From assembly GCA_964017235.1 (NCBI GenBank), contig OZ024935.1, positions 88,255,052 through 88,319,051 of the forward strand: a DNA stretch of 64,000 nt, read 5' to 3'. Shown here in pieces: positions 47,891 to 58,836 of this stretch. A program made the translations under genes and the position numbers. Position 1 is the stretch's first letter. Each line of letters starts with the position of its first letter. Under the pieces are notes generated by a model that saw nothing but the letters and a program-made list of their open reading frames with translations, searched no databases and was not told where the DNA came from. Origin of the DNA: Sabellastarte sp. h YS-2021. Taxonomy: Eukaryota > Annelida > Polychaeta > Sabellida > Sabellidae.

Positions 47891-48290
47891 TTTTTGTGTT
47901 TTCCTTATTTGGAAAATTCGTAATGATTAATTAATCATTAATTACTCGGCCATTTCTTGACCAATCAATGCCAAAATCTAATGATTTCCAGATTTTAATA
48001 GAATGAATGTATTTGCCAAGTTTCAGGTGAATTGATAAAATTCCTTTCAAGTTATCATCCGGACAAGCTTCCCCATCGAAAAAATACATTTTTGGTCATG
48101 TGACCTCTCTGATTGGTTGAAATGTCACTGCAGCATATTCAAAAAAATTCCCCAAGGCTACTGCCTAAACCTGCCAAATTTGAAAAGAATCCGCCAAACG
48201 GTTACAGAGTTATAAGGAAAACAAAATGCGGAGCCGGCGGAGCCAGATGCTCTCCCATACACAAACAAGCGTCCCTTGCGGGACGCTTAA

Positions 48291-48720
48291 TGAGATATAA
48301 GGCAAAAACACAAAATCGGCTATTTTATGACCCCAGTTTGACCCACAAGAAGGAATCCAGGAATAAATCTGACCAGCTATCTAGACTCTTCACATAAGGT
48401 TTCCCAATACCTCTTAATACATTCTAAAACTCTAAAAGCAAGAACAAAGGAGATAGAAGGCAAAAACACAAAATCGGCTATTCTATGACCCCAGTTTGAC
48501 CCATAAGGGGGGGGGGGGATCGGGGGGAATCTGACTGGCTATCTAGATTCTTCACATACGGTTTCCCAATACCTCTTAATACATTCTCAAGCTTTAGAAC
48601 CAAGAATAAAAGAGATATAAGGGAAAGAGACCAAATTGGCTATTTTATGATCCTAGTTTGACCCCTACAGGGGGGTGGGGGGAATTTGACTTGCTTTCTA
48701 GACTCTCCACGTATGGTTTC
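48291..48720. repeat. H2 satellite units, right part
   Basis: About three units continuing the array interrupted by H1 copy D, with longer G runs (near 48507) than the left part. Confidence 0.85.
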
Positions 48721-49182
48721 CTACTGCCTCCCGATACATTTTATAGCTCTAAATGCAATACTTAAGAAGATAATAGGGGGGTTCACATGAATTTTAAGCT
48801 TTCTGATTGGTACCTGTGAGAAAATTGCTCATAAATCGGTCAATTTTCATCAGATTGCTCCCAAAATCTAATCAGCTCGTGTTTTTGATAGTATAAACAT
48901 GTGTATAGGCTTACAAGCCTCTGCGGTCAGTAGATTTTCCCGAACTGCGATGACGGGTGAGTGTACCTGAAAAAAACTATTTTTTGATCATATGACCTTG
49001 ATAAAAATCAAAGGTCAAATTTAAGCATGTAGAAAAATTTTCCCACGCCTAAGGTATATAACTGCCAAATATGGTTATAAAGTTTCCAATAATGGGGAGA
49101 CCATAATGCGGCAGCGGCGGTGGTGGCGGCAGCAAGGAAACTGACGCGAAACCAAATAAGCGCCCTTTTCAGGGATGCTTAA

Positions 49183-51217
49183 TTATCCAAACCTAACATA
49201 CAATCAAGACTATTTATGTTTATTTTTATGTAACCACAGCTACAGACAATACAGTACACATGCTTTATTTTTGTTTACGGCATGGTTCCTGATATATGCA
49301 GATGGCCATACTTTTTATGGCGGTCAACAATTAAGTTTACATAGTGATTATTTACCCAATGGCTGTGTTTGCAAGACGTTTACTGCCAGGGGTCTTTGGT
49401 ACCCCATGACTCTTGGCAAATCAAATTGTTTGATATAAAAACTTAATACAAGATATGGGTTGAGCATACACAGTGTTGCATATTTTATTAAGTACACACT
49501 TTTCTGTAGGGTTGGCAAGTTTTTTCCACAGGTAGAAAAATCCGCAGAAAAAATCAGAAAGGAAAAAATTAGGAACAGAAAAAATGGAAAATGCTGGAAA
49601 AAAACTAAATACCCTAAAGAAAAATGGTCCAAATCTTTTAAAAGTGGACAGAATTGAGAAAGTAATATACAGTGGATTTGGTCTAAGTCGAAGTTGTAAA
49701 ATGTCAGTCATTTACTTCTACTTATGGCAACTTCTAGTTATACCCACTTTTGAGAAATAAATGAAGTACTAAAGATACTATGTAATTTAAGTCTCTTGCA
49801 ATAATTAACACTTGTGTGATCACTCTACTGTGAAATTTATTGGCTTGGTGTTCAGACTTAATAACACAAAAGTGAGGAATTAGGTAAAGAGTGTCACAAT
49901 GGTACTATTTTTTCACCTCTTTGTTGGATATTGACACTTTGTATTTACAAAATTTATAGGTTCTACTTATACCTTGTAATTCCCATTGAAAAGTAACACT
50001 TTGTGCATCAAATTAGGTTCTATATATGGCAACTTTCTGTAAGTCGAACTTCTACTTATCCTTATATTTTAAACTAATAATTGTTAGGACTTAGAAACTA
50101 CTTCTACTTATGTCAATATTCTACTTATGACAGTTCTACTTATACCAAATCTACTGTATTTAACTTTGTTTTACACAACAAAAGATTCAAATAGACACAT
50201 ACACCTGTGATACATGCAGATAACATCACTTATGAGACACAAAAGGGAAAAATAAGGTGGAAAAAGCTGGAAAAAACTCCCAAGTAAATTGAAAAATTAT
50301 CTAAAACTTTATAAATTAGACAAAATATTGAAGCAAGAACTTTGAGATTAAAAGTTAAACTAGATTTAACTAATAAAATGTACCAATGAAAGTGCATTTT
50401 GGATAAAAGTAAAATTCATGACATATTAATTAGAAAAGGTAAAAAAAAAAGTGAAAAAATGGTCATCTAGTGAAGTCCAAGACTTGTCTACTGAAGCTTG
50501 TAAGTATACCTAGGTTAAGTGTCATATTTTCTTAAGAATATTAGTCAGATCATATGTAATTAATCTGCTCTATTGTTACTGACAGAAAACAGAACCACCT
50601 TTAGGGGCAGAGCCACTGGCTAGTTGATGCTTTGGTGTAATTGACTTGCCAAAGATAAGACACAACTGTGCTAAATTCAATAAAACAAGGTAATCCACTT
50701 CACACTAAAGCAAAATAGGGTAAATAAATAAACAAGAAAAGAATATAGTAATAAAGGAAGCCACATCAGTGTCAAGTTAAAAATAAATGAGGTGAGACCA
50801 GAGGAATTGAGCTTTGATGTACAAATTGTAACATATACACATATGCTTTTCAAGTTTATCCAGGTGCTCACTCTTAAGTGTGTAGTTTTAACCAAATTTT
50901 CAACTTCAAAATCTTTATTAAGGTTTGTTACATATGAAAAGTTGTGCTTTCAACTCGTAACTATATAGCACATCAATTAATCCTTTTATAAATTACTTAT
51001 ATATGCTTGCACTTGTTAGCTGTGCAACTGTTTAGGTGGGTTTGAAATAATAGTTTTTAATTTTTTCCTTTTTTTCATTTTTTTTTTTTTCTGGTTTCTT
51101 CCAGTTTTTTCCAAGGGAAAGGACAAAATAGGTTTTTTTTTAAGAAAAAAAATTGATCTATAGAGAAAACAGTCATTGGGAACACGTACTAGAGCTGTAA
51201 TAACGGTCTAGAGTGCA
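49183..51217. other. Unassigned, AT-rich, with scattered short repeats
   Basis: TCTACTTAT-type motifs recur at 49715-50150. A- and T-rich blocks at 49540-49620 (GGAAAAAACTAAATACCC) and 51060-51140 (CTTCCAGTTTTTTCCAAGGG) are roughly inverted relative to each other and may be the ends of an old element. No coding region is supported. Confidence 0.3.
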
Positions 51218-51219
51218 CA

Positions 51220-51702
51220 CCCAGATAGCATTTTGCCGTCGGACCAACGTTGCCTGTTGGTCACATGGTTGGCAGATTTTGCCGATGTTGGGCCAATGTT
51301 GGCTTGCAACCACTATTCAGGTTTCGATGTCTCTATATGTTGCCGACGTTGGGCCAATGGCGGATTTTTATTCAAGATGGTGGCGAGCAATAACAGGGGA
51401 TTTGGGGAAACTTAGAAAAAAATTATTTATCATGGTATATGTCTATAAATCATATTTCAGTGAGCCCACAAATTTTATCTGATCAATTAACAATTTTACA
51501 CATAAAAATAATACTCTCACTATAAATTCACACTAAAAAAGTTATTGGTGAACATTATCTGATTGGTAGCTGATGCTATATATAGAACATAATTTTTTAC
51601 CGGTGGCTTGCCAATGTTGGCCCAACGTCGGCAGCCAACATCGGACTGACGGATGAGCTGACGTTGGGCCAACGTCGGCCTGACGGCGGAATGCTATCTT
51701 GG
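51220..51702. mobile_element. CCCAGATAGC-ended MITE, copy 1
   Basis: Ends CCCAGATAGCATTTTGCCGT and, inverted, CCAAGATAGCATTCCGCCGT, flanked by CA on both sides (51218-51219, 51703-51704). Long GC-rich arms with repeats of GTTGGGCCAA type surround an AT-rich middle. Older than copies 2 and 3, judging by mismatches in the arms. Confidence 0.8.
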
Positions 51703-51704
51703 CA

Positions 51705-52340
51705 GTCATTGGGTACACATATCGGTGTAGCTTTCACAGCCGTCGGGTACACTAGCATTAATAGCCGTCAGGCTTGCACAGCAATTAGATAAACTAGCAG
51801 TAATATATATCACTCTAGCAGGCACAGTAGTTGGGTACACTAGCAGTAACATCAGTCTAGCGTGCACAGCCTTTAATAGGGTACTAAATGTCCTCTACTA
51901 AGTTTATTTGCATATTATCACTTGCTGTTGTCTGTTGTATGTTTTAGATTTCGACAAGTGACAAATCTCGCCGCCCTTTCTCAATACATCAGCCTGCAGC
52001 ATAGCTGTTGAACAGGACGTAAAACAGGTAATGAATCCGCGTACTGTAAGTGCGTCCCATATAAAATAAGTAGTACAGTACACGTACAGTAACGGACATG
52101 ACTTCGTCTGTTCAGTTTTACTGTTTAAATCAACTCCCTTGTGTTAAATTACAGGTACCATGCTCACCACTATATTGCACAAAGAGTTACATCATTGAAC
52201 GCGTAATTTTTGTGGAGTAAATTGCAACGATTTTTGTTCCATTTTTTTTTAGATTTTCACTTTCGATATCGCGACTGAAAAGGAAAAACCACAGTGGTGA
52301 TTCCCCGCCGAAACTGATACTTACTAAATCTCAAAATGGG
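51705..52340. other. Unassigned spacer with short direct repeats
   Basis: CAGC..T.GGGTACACTAGCA-like motif recurs four to five times between 51715 and 51880 at about 40-50 bp spacing. No gene is supported. Confidence 0.35.
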
Positions 52341-53165
52341 TACTTTATAAAAGTCGGAACCGGACCCAGAAACGGACCAATTTCCGGACCGCCCTTACCA
52401 CCGCCCTAATTACCGCCCAGCCAATCAGAAAACAGATACTGGTCCGGGTAAAAAATCGCCCAATTAAGTAACACTGGGAAATCAAGGGCTTTGTTAAAAT
52501 ACCCGTATAATGCTTAATATTTGCTTGATTTTAATAAGACAACCACCAAAGTGTTCATTATGGTGTGCAGAATAGTTGTAGATAGATAATTAAACTGAAA
52601 ACTTAACATAAGATATCTTAAAAGTAAGATATTCATCACTAATTACATCCACGGAAAAAATCGCCCAATTAAGTAACACTGAGAAATCAAGGGCTTAAAC
52701 CCGGACCAGCATCTGTTCTCTGATTGGCTGGGCGGTAAGTAGACCTCTAGGGATATGTATTATGGGTAAATATCTTACTTTTAAGGTTTCTTATGTTAAG
52801 TTTCCAGTTTGATTATCTATCTACGAGTATTCTACACATTATAATGAACAATTTGGTGGTTGTCTTAATAAAATCAAGCAAATAATAAGCATTTTACAGA
52901 TATTTTAACATAGCTTTTGATTTCCCAGTGTTTCTTAATTGGGCGATCTTTCCTTGGATTTGCTCCATAAATATCATGCTTTTAAGGTATCTTATGTTAA
53001 GTTTCCAGTTTAATTATACATCTACAACTATTCTACATACTATAATGATCAATTTGGTGGTTCTTCTCTAATAAAGCTTAGGAGATATAACCACCGCCCA
53101 ATCTACCGCCCTACCGCCCTGGTCCGACCGCCCTTCCGGAAGTCCGGGTTTTATAATGAACCCTC
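52341..53165. mobile_element. Foldback-type element with ACCGCCC-rich ends
   Basis: Outer ends are CTTTATAAAAGTCGGAACCG and, inverted, ATTATAAAACCCGGACTTCC, both followed by CCGCCC-rich stretches. Inside, 52453-52631 and 52771-52951 are inverted copies of each other (about 180 bp each; AAATCGCCCAATTAAGTAAC at the outer edge), and parts recur again at 52660-52700 and 52980-53090. A fragment of the same end is found at 58760-58836. No coding capacity. Confidence 0.65.
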
Positions 53166-53334
53166 AAAATGTATGTTTTTTAAAAAAAAAAAGTTAGGTT
53201 TGCTTTCAGTTGAAAACCCATGTAACTTGTACCAAAGAAATCGTACAGATAATACACTTAGTTCTTTGTTTTTATTGTATGAATATAGCTTTAGTACATC
53301 ATGCAGCTAGGGCCATTGGATACACATCACCGTA

Positions 53335-53664
53335 AAATACCCAGCAGGCACACGCCTTGAAATGTCGTTGATTTAGAGTTGAAAACAGGTCCTGACGTTG
53401 AAATGAACATTACCAACTACTAAATCTAAGTTAGTTTTCTGACATGAAAAAGTAGTGATATTTCGACCAGAAATCATGGTGATTTTTGGTTGAAAAACTG
53501 ATACTGACGCAATGTCAACACTATTTCAAAGTTGGATTTCTGACTGCAAAAAGTAGTGCTACTTCATAAAAAAGTCACCACTAAATCAAGTTAGGATTTT
53601 CGACATGAAATCTTAGTCATGTTATTGAACAGAAAACAGGTTGAATGTTGAGAAATGAATGACC
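53335..53664. repeat. Degenerate MITE-like repeat (CCAGCAGGCAC start)
   Basis: Begins CCAGCAGGCACACGCC and continues with loosely repeated GTTGAAA, AAGTAGTG and TGACATGAAA motifs. Boundaries are uncertain. Confidence 0.35.
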
Positions 53665-53671
53665 GGTAATC

Positions 53672-55872
53672 TTTGAATGAAAATTTTTTTCTAGAGGGTG
53701 ATTTAGTGATTAAGTCTAACTTTTTGCAAGAACTATTATTGCAATTGTTTTTAAATTTGTAGGTATTTGTAAAGCAAAGACTATTTTTTAAAGATTATAA
53801 AGATGATAAAGATCATGTGTGCATGTACTTGTACATTTTTCTCCATTCTCCTTATTAATTAACTGATGCTTTCAAATATAATTTTTATAATTTATAATTA
53901 TATTTTGATTAATGCAATTCCCGATAATTAAAAAAAAACATTTTTAAGTCAAACTTATCTTAAATAAAAAAGATAAATTCAAACTTATTCATCAAAACTT
54001 AGTAATTAGAATTGGTTTCTCAAATTCTCCCATACACAAAGAACATAGTTTTCAGTTTTACAAGTTTACACTGAAAACTTCCCTACACAGAGATCCTAAG
54101 CTATAACATTTTATCACACAACAGTGAGGTGGGGGGTTCCTGGTTTTTCTTATCTGTACCCTGCTACACAGGACATTGGACCTGTGACTAAAGCAATTAG
54201 ATAACACAGCAGGGGTGGAGGTGGGGGGTTTACCCTTGCTCAGTTGCATGCATGGTGTTTACTTCTTTAAGGCTGTTTTTTTGTGGTCAGCACTGACAAC
54301 TAATTAAGTTGGGGAGTAATGGGTGGAGTTCTTCAAATGTGGCTTTTCTTGTGTATTTTTCAGTTTATATGACAAAGTTGTATGAGACACAAGCATCTGA
54401 ACTGAGCATTGTGGCTTTGCTACATGATTATAGCTTCTTTATAATTACAATATAATTATAGCCAAATTAATAAAACATTTAAAAGAAACTCATTGGATAA
54501 AATACTGAAGTTATAAATAATGTTACAAATATTTCTTTTTTATGAAGAAAAACAAATTAAAAAAAAAAAAACGATTTCTTCCTCATGAATTTTTGTGCAA
54601 AAAGAATTCCTCTGTGGCTATGAGTGTAATGTGAAGAACTTGTAATCCCATGTTTGGGATTCTATACCACTCACTTTTTTAGTTTTTCTTTTATAAGTAT
54701 TTCTCTTTTTTAGGCTTTTTAAAGAATCTCTTAAAGGTTTTGCTAGAAAGAAAAGAGAAAATTAAAACACAACATTTAAATTTTTGCTGTTCAAAAAAAC
54801 TTTACCAAGATGAGATGTCTATTCTTCATCACACATGTAAAAATTCAATATTTTGTTTCTGATGATGTCATTACTTAATGATGTCACAATGCAATTGTCA
54901 TTGTGATGTCACAAACCTAGCTACTTGCTGTCTTTAAGTAAAATTTTTCTTCTCATTAAATTTTTGTCTTGAAATTGACATAAAGATAATAAAGAGGGAG
55001 ATGGTGTATTCGTCATTTTCATTTTTTTTTGTTTTCTATTTTGTTTGTTTCAGTTCCTTGACAGTCCATCACAAAAAAAATATACCCTGAATGATTTTCA
55101 CCAAGAAATGGTTTTTAATCAATATGTTTACCTCCACCAGGAGGTCCCCTTTTTAATGTGTTTTTAATGACTTTGGCTTTCTGCTTGATATTTCTTCAAA
55201 AGTAATGAACAAACATTGATGTTAAATTTTTAGCAACAAGGGTCTAGCCATGGGAAGAAGTGATTACATTTTAGGAAAGATCCAGTTAATATTCTGGATA
55301 CTAATAAACCTCCAAAATTTTTGGAAATGCCACCATAGTGGGCGTGTGTGCTCAGTGATTTCTGGTACACTTTGTGCCCATTTTATCAATTAACATTTAT
55401 ATAATGTCGGCTAGAGAGTGAGCCACACTATCGTGAACGCACAAAATACCCACAAAATATTTTTTCAGTGTCTGGATGTGTATGGTCTGTTCAGGTATGT
55501 ATGTGTTGCTCAGTGCAGAAAAATTCACTGAAAATTAATTTACATGTCTGATTTTTCTTTGTCTTCCTTACAATACTTAATAACACTTGTGAGACTGGCC
55601 ACATCGAGTTGAGCTTTTTGCTCTCTCTGAGTGCATCTTGTTTTTTTAAAGAAAAATTTGACTTCAACATGTAGATCCATTTTATTAATTATCAGGAATT
55701 AGATTAATCAGAATATAATTATAAATTTAATAATTATATTTGGGTGCATCAGATTAGTCTTTGCTATACAAATAACTACAAATTCAAAAACTGTTGTAAT
55801 AATAGTTCTTTCATATAGTTAGACTTCATCACTACATCACCCTCTAGAAAAAGATTTTTCAATCAACGACTG
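53672..55872. mobile_element. Element with long terminal inverted repeats, 2.2 kb
   Basis: The left arm (about 53672-53935) and right arm (about 55660-55872) are inverted copies. Matching landmarks are TTTTCTAGAGGGTGAT, AGTCTAACT, GAACTATTATT, TAGCAAAGACTA (one mismatch), and, after a gap, TTATAATTATATTTTGATTA and CCCGATAATTAA. The middle (54000-55640) has no recognised gene. No target duplication was seen, so the exact ends are approximate. Confidence 0.6.
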
Positions 55873-55887
55873 TACTTGTGAAATTAT

Positions 55888-55932
55888 TATTATTATTATT
55901 AGTAGTAGTAGTAGTAGTAATAGTAGTAGTAA
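55888..55932. repeat. Trinucleotide microsatellite (ATT)n(AGT)n
   Basis: A run of ATT followed by a run of AGT with one interruption. Confidence 0.9.
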
Positions 55933-56282
55933 CATTTGTATATTTTTCTCGGTGATACCGGACAATATATTTTGAGCTTTACCTATTCCCGTATGGGGAA
56001 TTCCCAAGCAATCCTTGTGGTTATTGTGGGGGGAAAAAAAACGAAACCGTTCGTTTTGTGCTCAATCTACAGTTGGGGGTGAGCTGTTTTTATGATCACC
56101 GTTTTTTATAAGTGCTATATATATGTACTAATAAGAAACTTTTATAAAATGTAAACAAAAATATATATTACCTCCCGCCGTAACTTAATTAGCACAACTT
56201 GGGGATCAAGTGAAGAGATATAGACCGAGTTTCTGTCCCGTCGCCAGTGCTATACTGATGGACACAATGGAGTTTTATGGAC

Positions 56283-56722
56283 AACTCGGCCCACTTCAAA
56301 CTCGGCCCATTTTAAAGTCGGCCCGTTTCAAAGTCGGCCCCCTGCAAAGTGAACATGAGAATAACTCAGTAATATTCACATTTATGTATAAAATATGAAA
56401 TCACATTATTCTTTACGATTTTCTAACAATATGTTATAGAAATGCTGCTGGGAGATCAAGTATGTTACCTGGAAACTTGTACTTAGCTGACAAATTAATA
56501 TTTCAGTTTCGTGGACTTACACAATTCAATTATATTCATTTATACATAAAAATATGGGGTCACAGAATTCCGTGGGGTTTCCTTGCAACATTTTATCAAT
56601 AGAAATGTTGCATAAAAGTTAAATAATTTACGTGAAACTTTGTTTAACCCAACTACCTTAATAAGGCTTATTGTTTGTATGGGCCGAGTTTGCAGGGGGC
56701 CGACTTTGAAATGGGCCGAGTT
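56283..56722. mobile_element. MITE with GGCCGA-rich terminal repeats
   Basis: Ends AACTCGGCCCACTTCAAACT and, inverted, AACTCGGCCCATTTCAAAGT. GAC lies immediately on both sides (56280-56282, 56723-56725), a possible 3-bp duplication. The left arm repeats a ~17-bp motif TTTCAAAGTCGGCCC four times, the right arm about twice. Confidence 0.65.
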
Positions 56723-56760
56723 GACCAGATTCCCACAATGGCGAGGGACAAAGGTCACAT

Positions 56761-57373
56761 CCCAGATAGCATTCCGCCGTCGGACCGACGTTGGCTATTG
56801 GTCGCATGGTCGGCAGATTTTGCCGACGTTGGGCCGACGTTGGGCCGACGTTGGCTTGCCAACCAACACTCTGGTTGGATGTCTCTATATTTTGCCGACG
56901 TTGGGCCGACGTTGGGCCAACGTTGGGCCGACGTTGGCTTGCCAACCAACACTCAGGTTAGATGTCTATATTTTGCCAACGTTGGGCCAACGTTGGGCCA
57001 ACGGCGGATTTTTATTCAAGATGGCGGCGAGCAATAATAGGGGATTTGGGGAAACTTAGAAAAAAATATTTATTATGGTATGCCTAAAAATCATATTTCA
57101 GTGAGCCCACAAATTTTAACTAACCATTTAATAATTTTAGACATAAAAATAATATTCTCATTAAAAATTCACACTACAAAAGTTATCAATGAACATCATC
57201 TGATTGGCTGATGCTATACATAGAATATAATTTTTACCGGTGGCTTGCCGACGTTGGGCCAACGTTGGCCCGACGGTCAAAAAGCCGTTGGCCCAACGTC
57301 GGCAGCCAACGTCGGACCGACGGATGTGCCGACGTTGGGCCAACGTCGGTCCAACGGCGGAATGCTATCTGGG
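56761..57373. mobile_element. CCCAGATAGC-ended MITE, copy 2
   Basis: Ends CCCAGATAGCATTCCGCCGT on both sides (inverted), flanked by AT (56759-56760, 57374-57375). The arms are tandem repeats of a 12-bp unit GTTGGGCCGACG. The left arm holds two long blocks separated by CTTGCCAACCAACACTC. CAAGATGGCGGC occurs at about 57018. An uninterrupted relative of its insertion site lies at 58216-58268. Confidence 0.9.
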
Positions 57374-57517
57374 ATGTACCTGTTTTCTGTGTAAATTTTG
57401 AAGTGTGGGGAATTATTGCATTCACTTTAGAAATTTATTAATTGTTATGTATATTATAGCTGTATTCAGTTTCCAATCCATATGCTGATAAATTAAACTG
57501 TTTTTAGAAGCCAGGTA

Positions 57518-58036
57518 CCCAGATAGCATTCCGCCGTCGGACCGACGTTGGCTATTGGTCGCATGGTCGGCAGATTTTGCCGACATTGGGCAGACGTTGG
57601 CTTGCCAACCAACACTCATTTTAGATGTCTATATTTTGCCAATGTTGGGCCAACGTTGGACCAACGGCGGATTTTTATTCAAGATGGCGGCGAGCAGTAA
57701 TAGGGGATTTGGGGTAACTTAGAAAAAAATATTTATTATGGTATGTCTAAAAATCATATTTCAGTGAGCCCACAAATTTTAACTAACCATTTACCAATTT
57801 TATACATAAAAATAATATTCTCATTAAAAATTCACACTACAAAAGTTATCAATGAACATCATCTGATTGGTTGATGCTATACATAGAATATAATTTTCAC
57901 CGGTGGCTTGCCGACACTGGGCCAACGTTGGCCCAACGGTCAAAAAGCCGTTGGCCCAACATTGGCAGCCAACATCGGACCGATGGATGTGCCGACGTTG
58001 GGCCAACGTTGGTCCGACGACGGAATGCTATCTGGG
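57518..58036. mobile_element. CCCAGATAGC-ended MITE, copy 3
   Basis: Same ends, flanked by TA (57516-57517, 58037-58038). Very similar to copy 2 in the AT-rich middle, but with fewer 12-bp units in the left arm. CAAGATGGCGGC is present at about 57680. Confidence 0.9.
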
Positions 58037-58759
58037 TATTGTTTTGTAGAGAACTATGTAATGTTAAAGGTTTGTTTACATTTTGAAAATAGGCTGAAAT
58101 ATATACATGCCAGTTTGATTGGCATGAAATATAAGTGAACGGCACATGTACATACCTTAAAAAAAGGAAATAGCACTTTATACTTGTGGTAATATGTGTA
58201 CAAATATGCCTTTCAACATTTACACAGAAAACAGGTACATGTGAACTCTGTCCCTCGCCATTGCATACCATCAGAAATTTCAAGAGTAATTGGTGACGGG
58301 ACAGAAACTCAGTCTAGTGAAGAGAGAGGCGCATTCAGTCAAAACGCCACTAAAACATGGGTAGAGGGGGGAGATCTTGCGTCGGTTTGCCAAGTGGCGC
58401 CTCTGTCTTCACTTGTCCCCAACTTGGACACAAGAATGCTATTTTTACTTAGACTGAGTTTTCTGTCCCAAAATATGCCTTTTTAAAAATGATGGATGGC
58501 ATTTTGGGACAGATCCTCACCACACAAAAAACTTCAATATCAGAAAATTACTGTTACCTTAAACTTTGAAATATCCACTTAAAGGTATTAACCGTATAAA
58601 GCATTTAGATGCAGGAATACAATTTTCTGTGTTTGCAATACACAGGTAATCATAATGATAACGGCAAGGTTATGTCCTGGGACGTCCCCGACATAACATA
58701 TTGGCTGTATGTCGGGAAGTGCTAAATCGTGAGAACCGGGAATTGTTTCATCTAGGCAT
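58037..58759. other. Unassigned, partly related to 56205-57440
   Basis: 58205-58325 is an inverted relative of the flanks of the MITEs at 56.2-57.4 kb (GAGTTTCTGTCCCGTC, CAATGGCGAGGGACA, GTACCTGTTTTCTGTGTAAA), so it belongs to a dispersed repeat. No gene is supported. Confidence 0.45.
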
Positions 58760-58836
58760 GTACTTTGTAAAAGTCGGAACCAGACCAATTTCCAGACCGC
58801 CCTTACAACCACCCTAGAGTCTACTTACCGCCCTGT
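58760..58836. mobile_element. Fragment of the ACCGCCC foldback element
   Basis: TTTGTAAAAGTCGGAACC and ACCGCCCT-type sequence match the left end at 52341-52450. It forms the downstream border of the coding remnant on the minus strand. Confidence 0.55.

Larger units (their letters stand above)
43925..48290 (-). mobile_element. H1 Helitron-like element, copy D
   Basis: Same left end as copy C (CTAGAGGATCGCTCGC, A run, GTTTTTGC hairpin, AAAGCGTCCCG) and the TTGC-loop hairpin ending TTAA at 48290. It carries about 19 units of 133-bp satellite (44430-46960), six 168-bp units and the conserved tail. Its host is an H2 satellite unit: left flank AAAAGCAAGAATAA, right flank (A)TGAGATATAAGGCAAAAA. Confidence 0.85.
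43145..49182 (-). mobile_element. H2 Helitron-like element interrupted by H1 copy D
   Basis: 157-bp-type satellite units occupy 43145-43924 and 48291-48720, followed by the H2 tail (48720-49182) with a GGC-rich tract (49108-49133) and the terminal hairpin AAGCGCCCTTTTCAGGGATG ending near 49182. H1 copy D splits one satellite unit. The left (CTAG) end was not found. A LINE fragment abuts there, so the element is truncated or was joined by rearrangement. Confidence 0.7.

Noticed and set aside
51949-52027. Possible plus-strand exon between GTTTTAG and ACAG/GTAATG
   Set aside because: All three frames contain stops or end early. It could only be a non-coding exon, and nothing else supports it.
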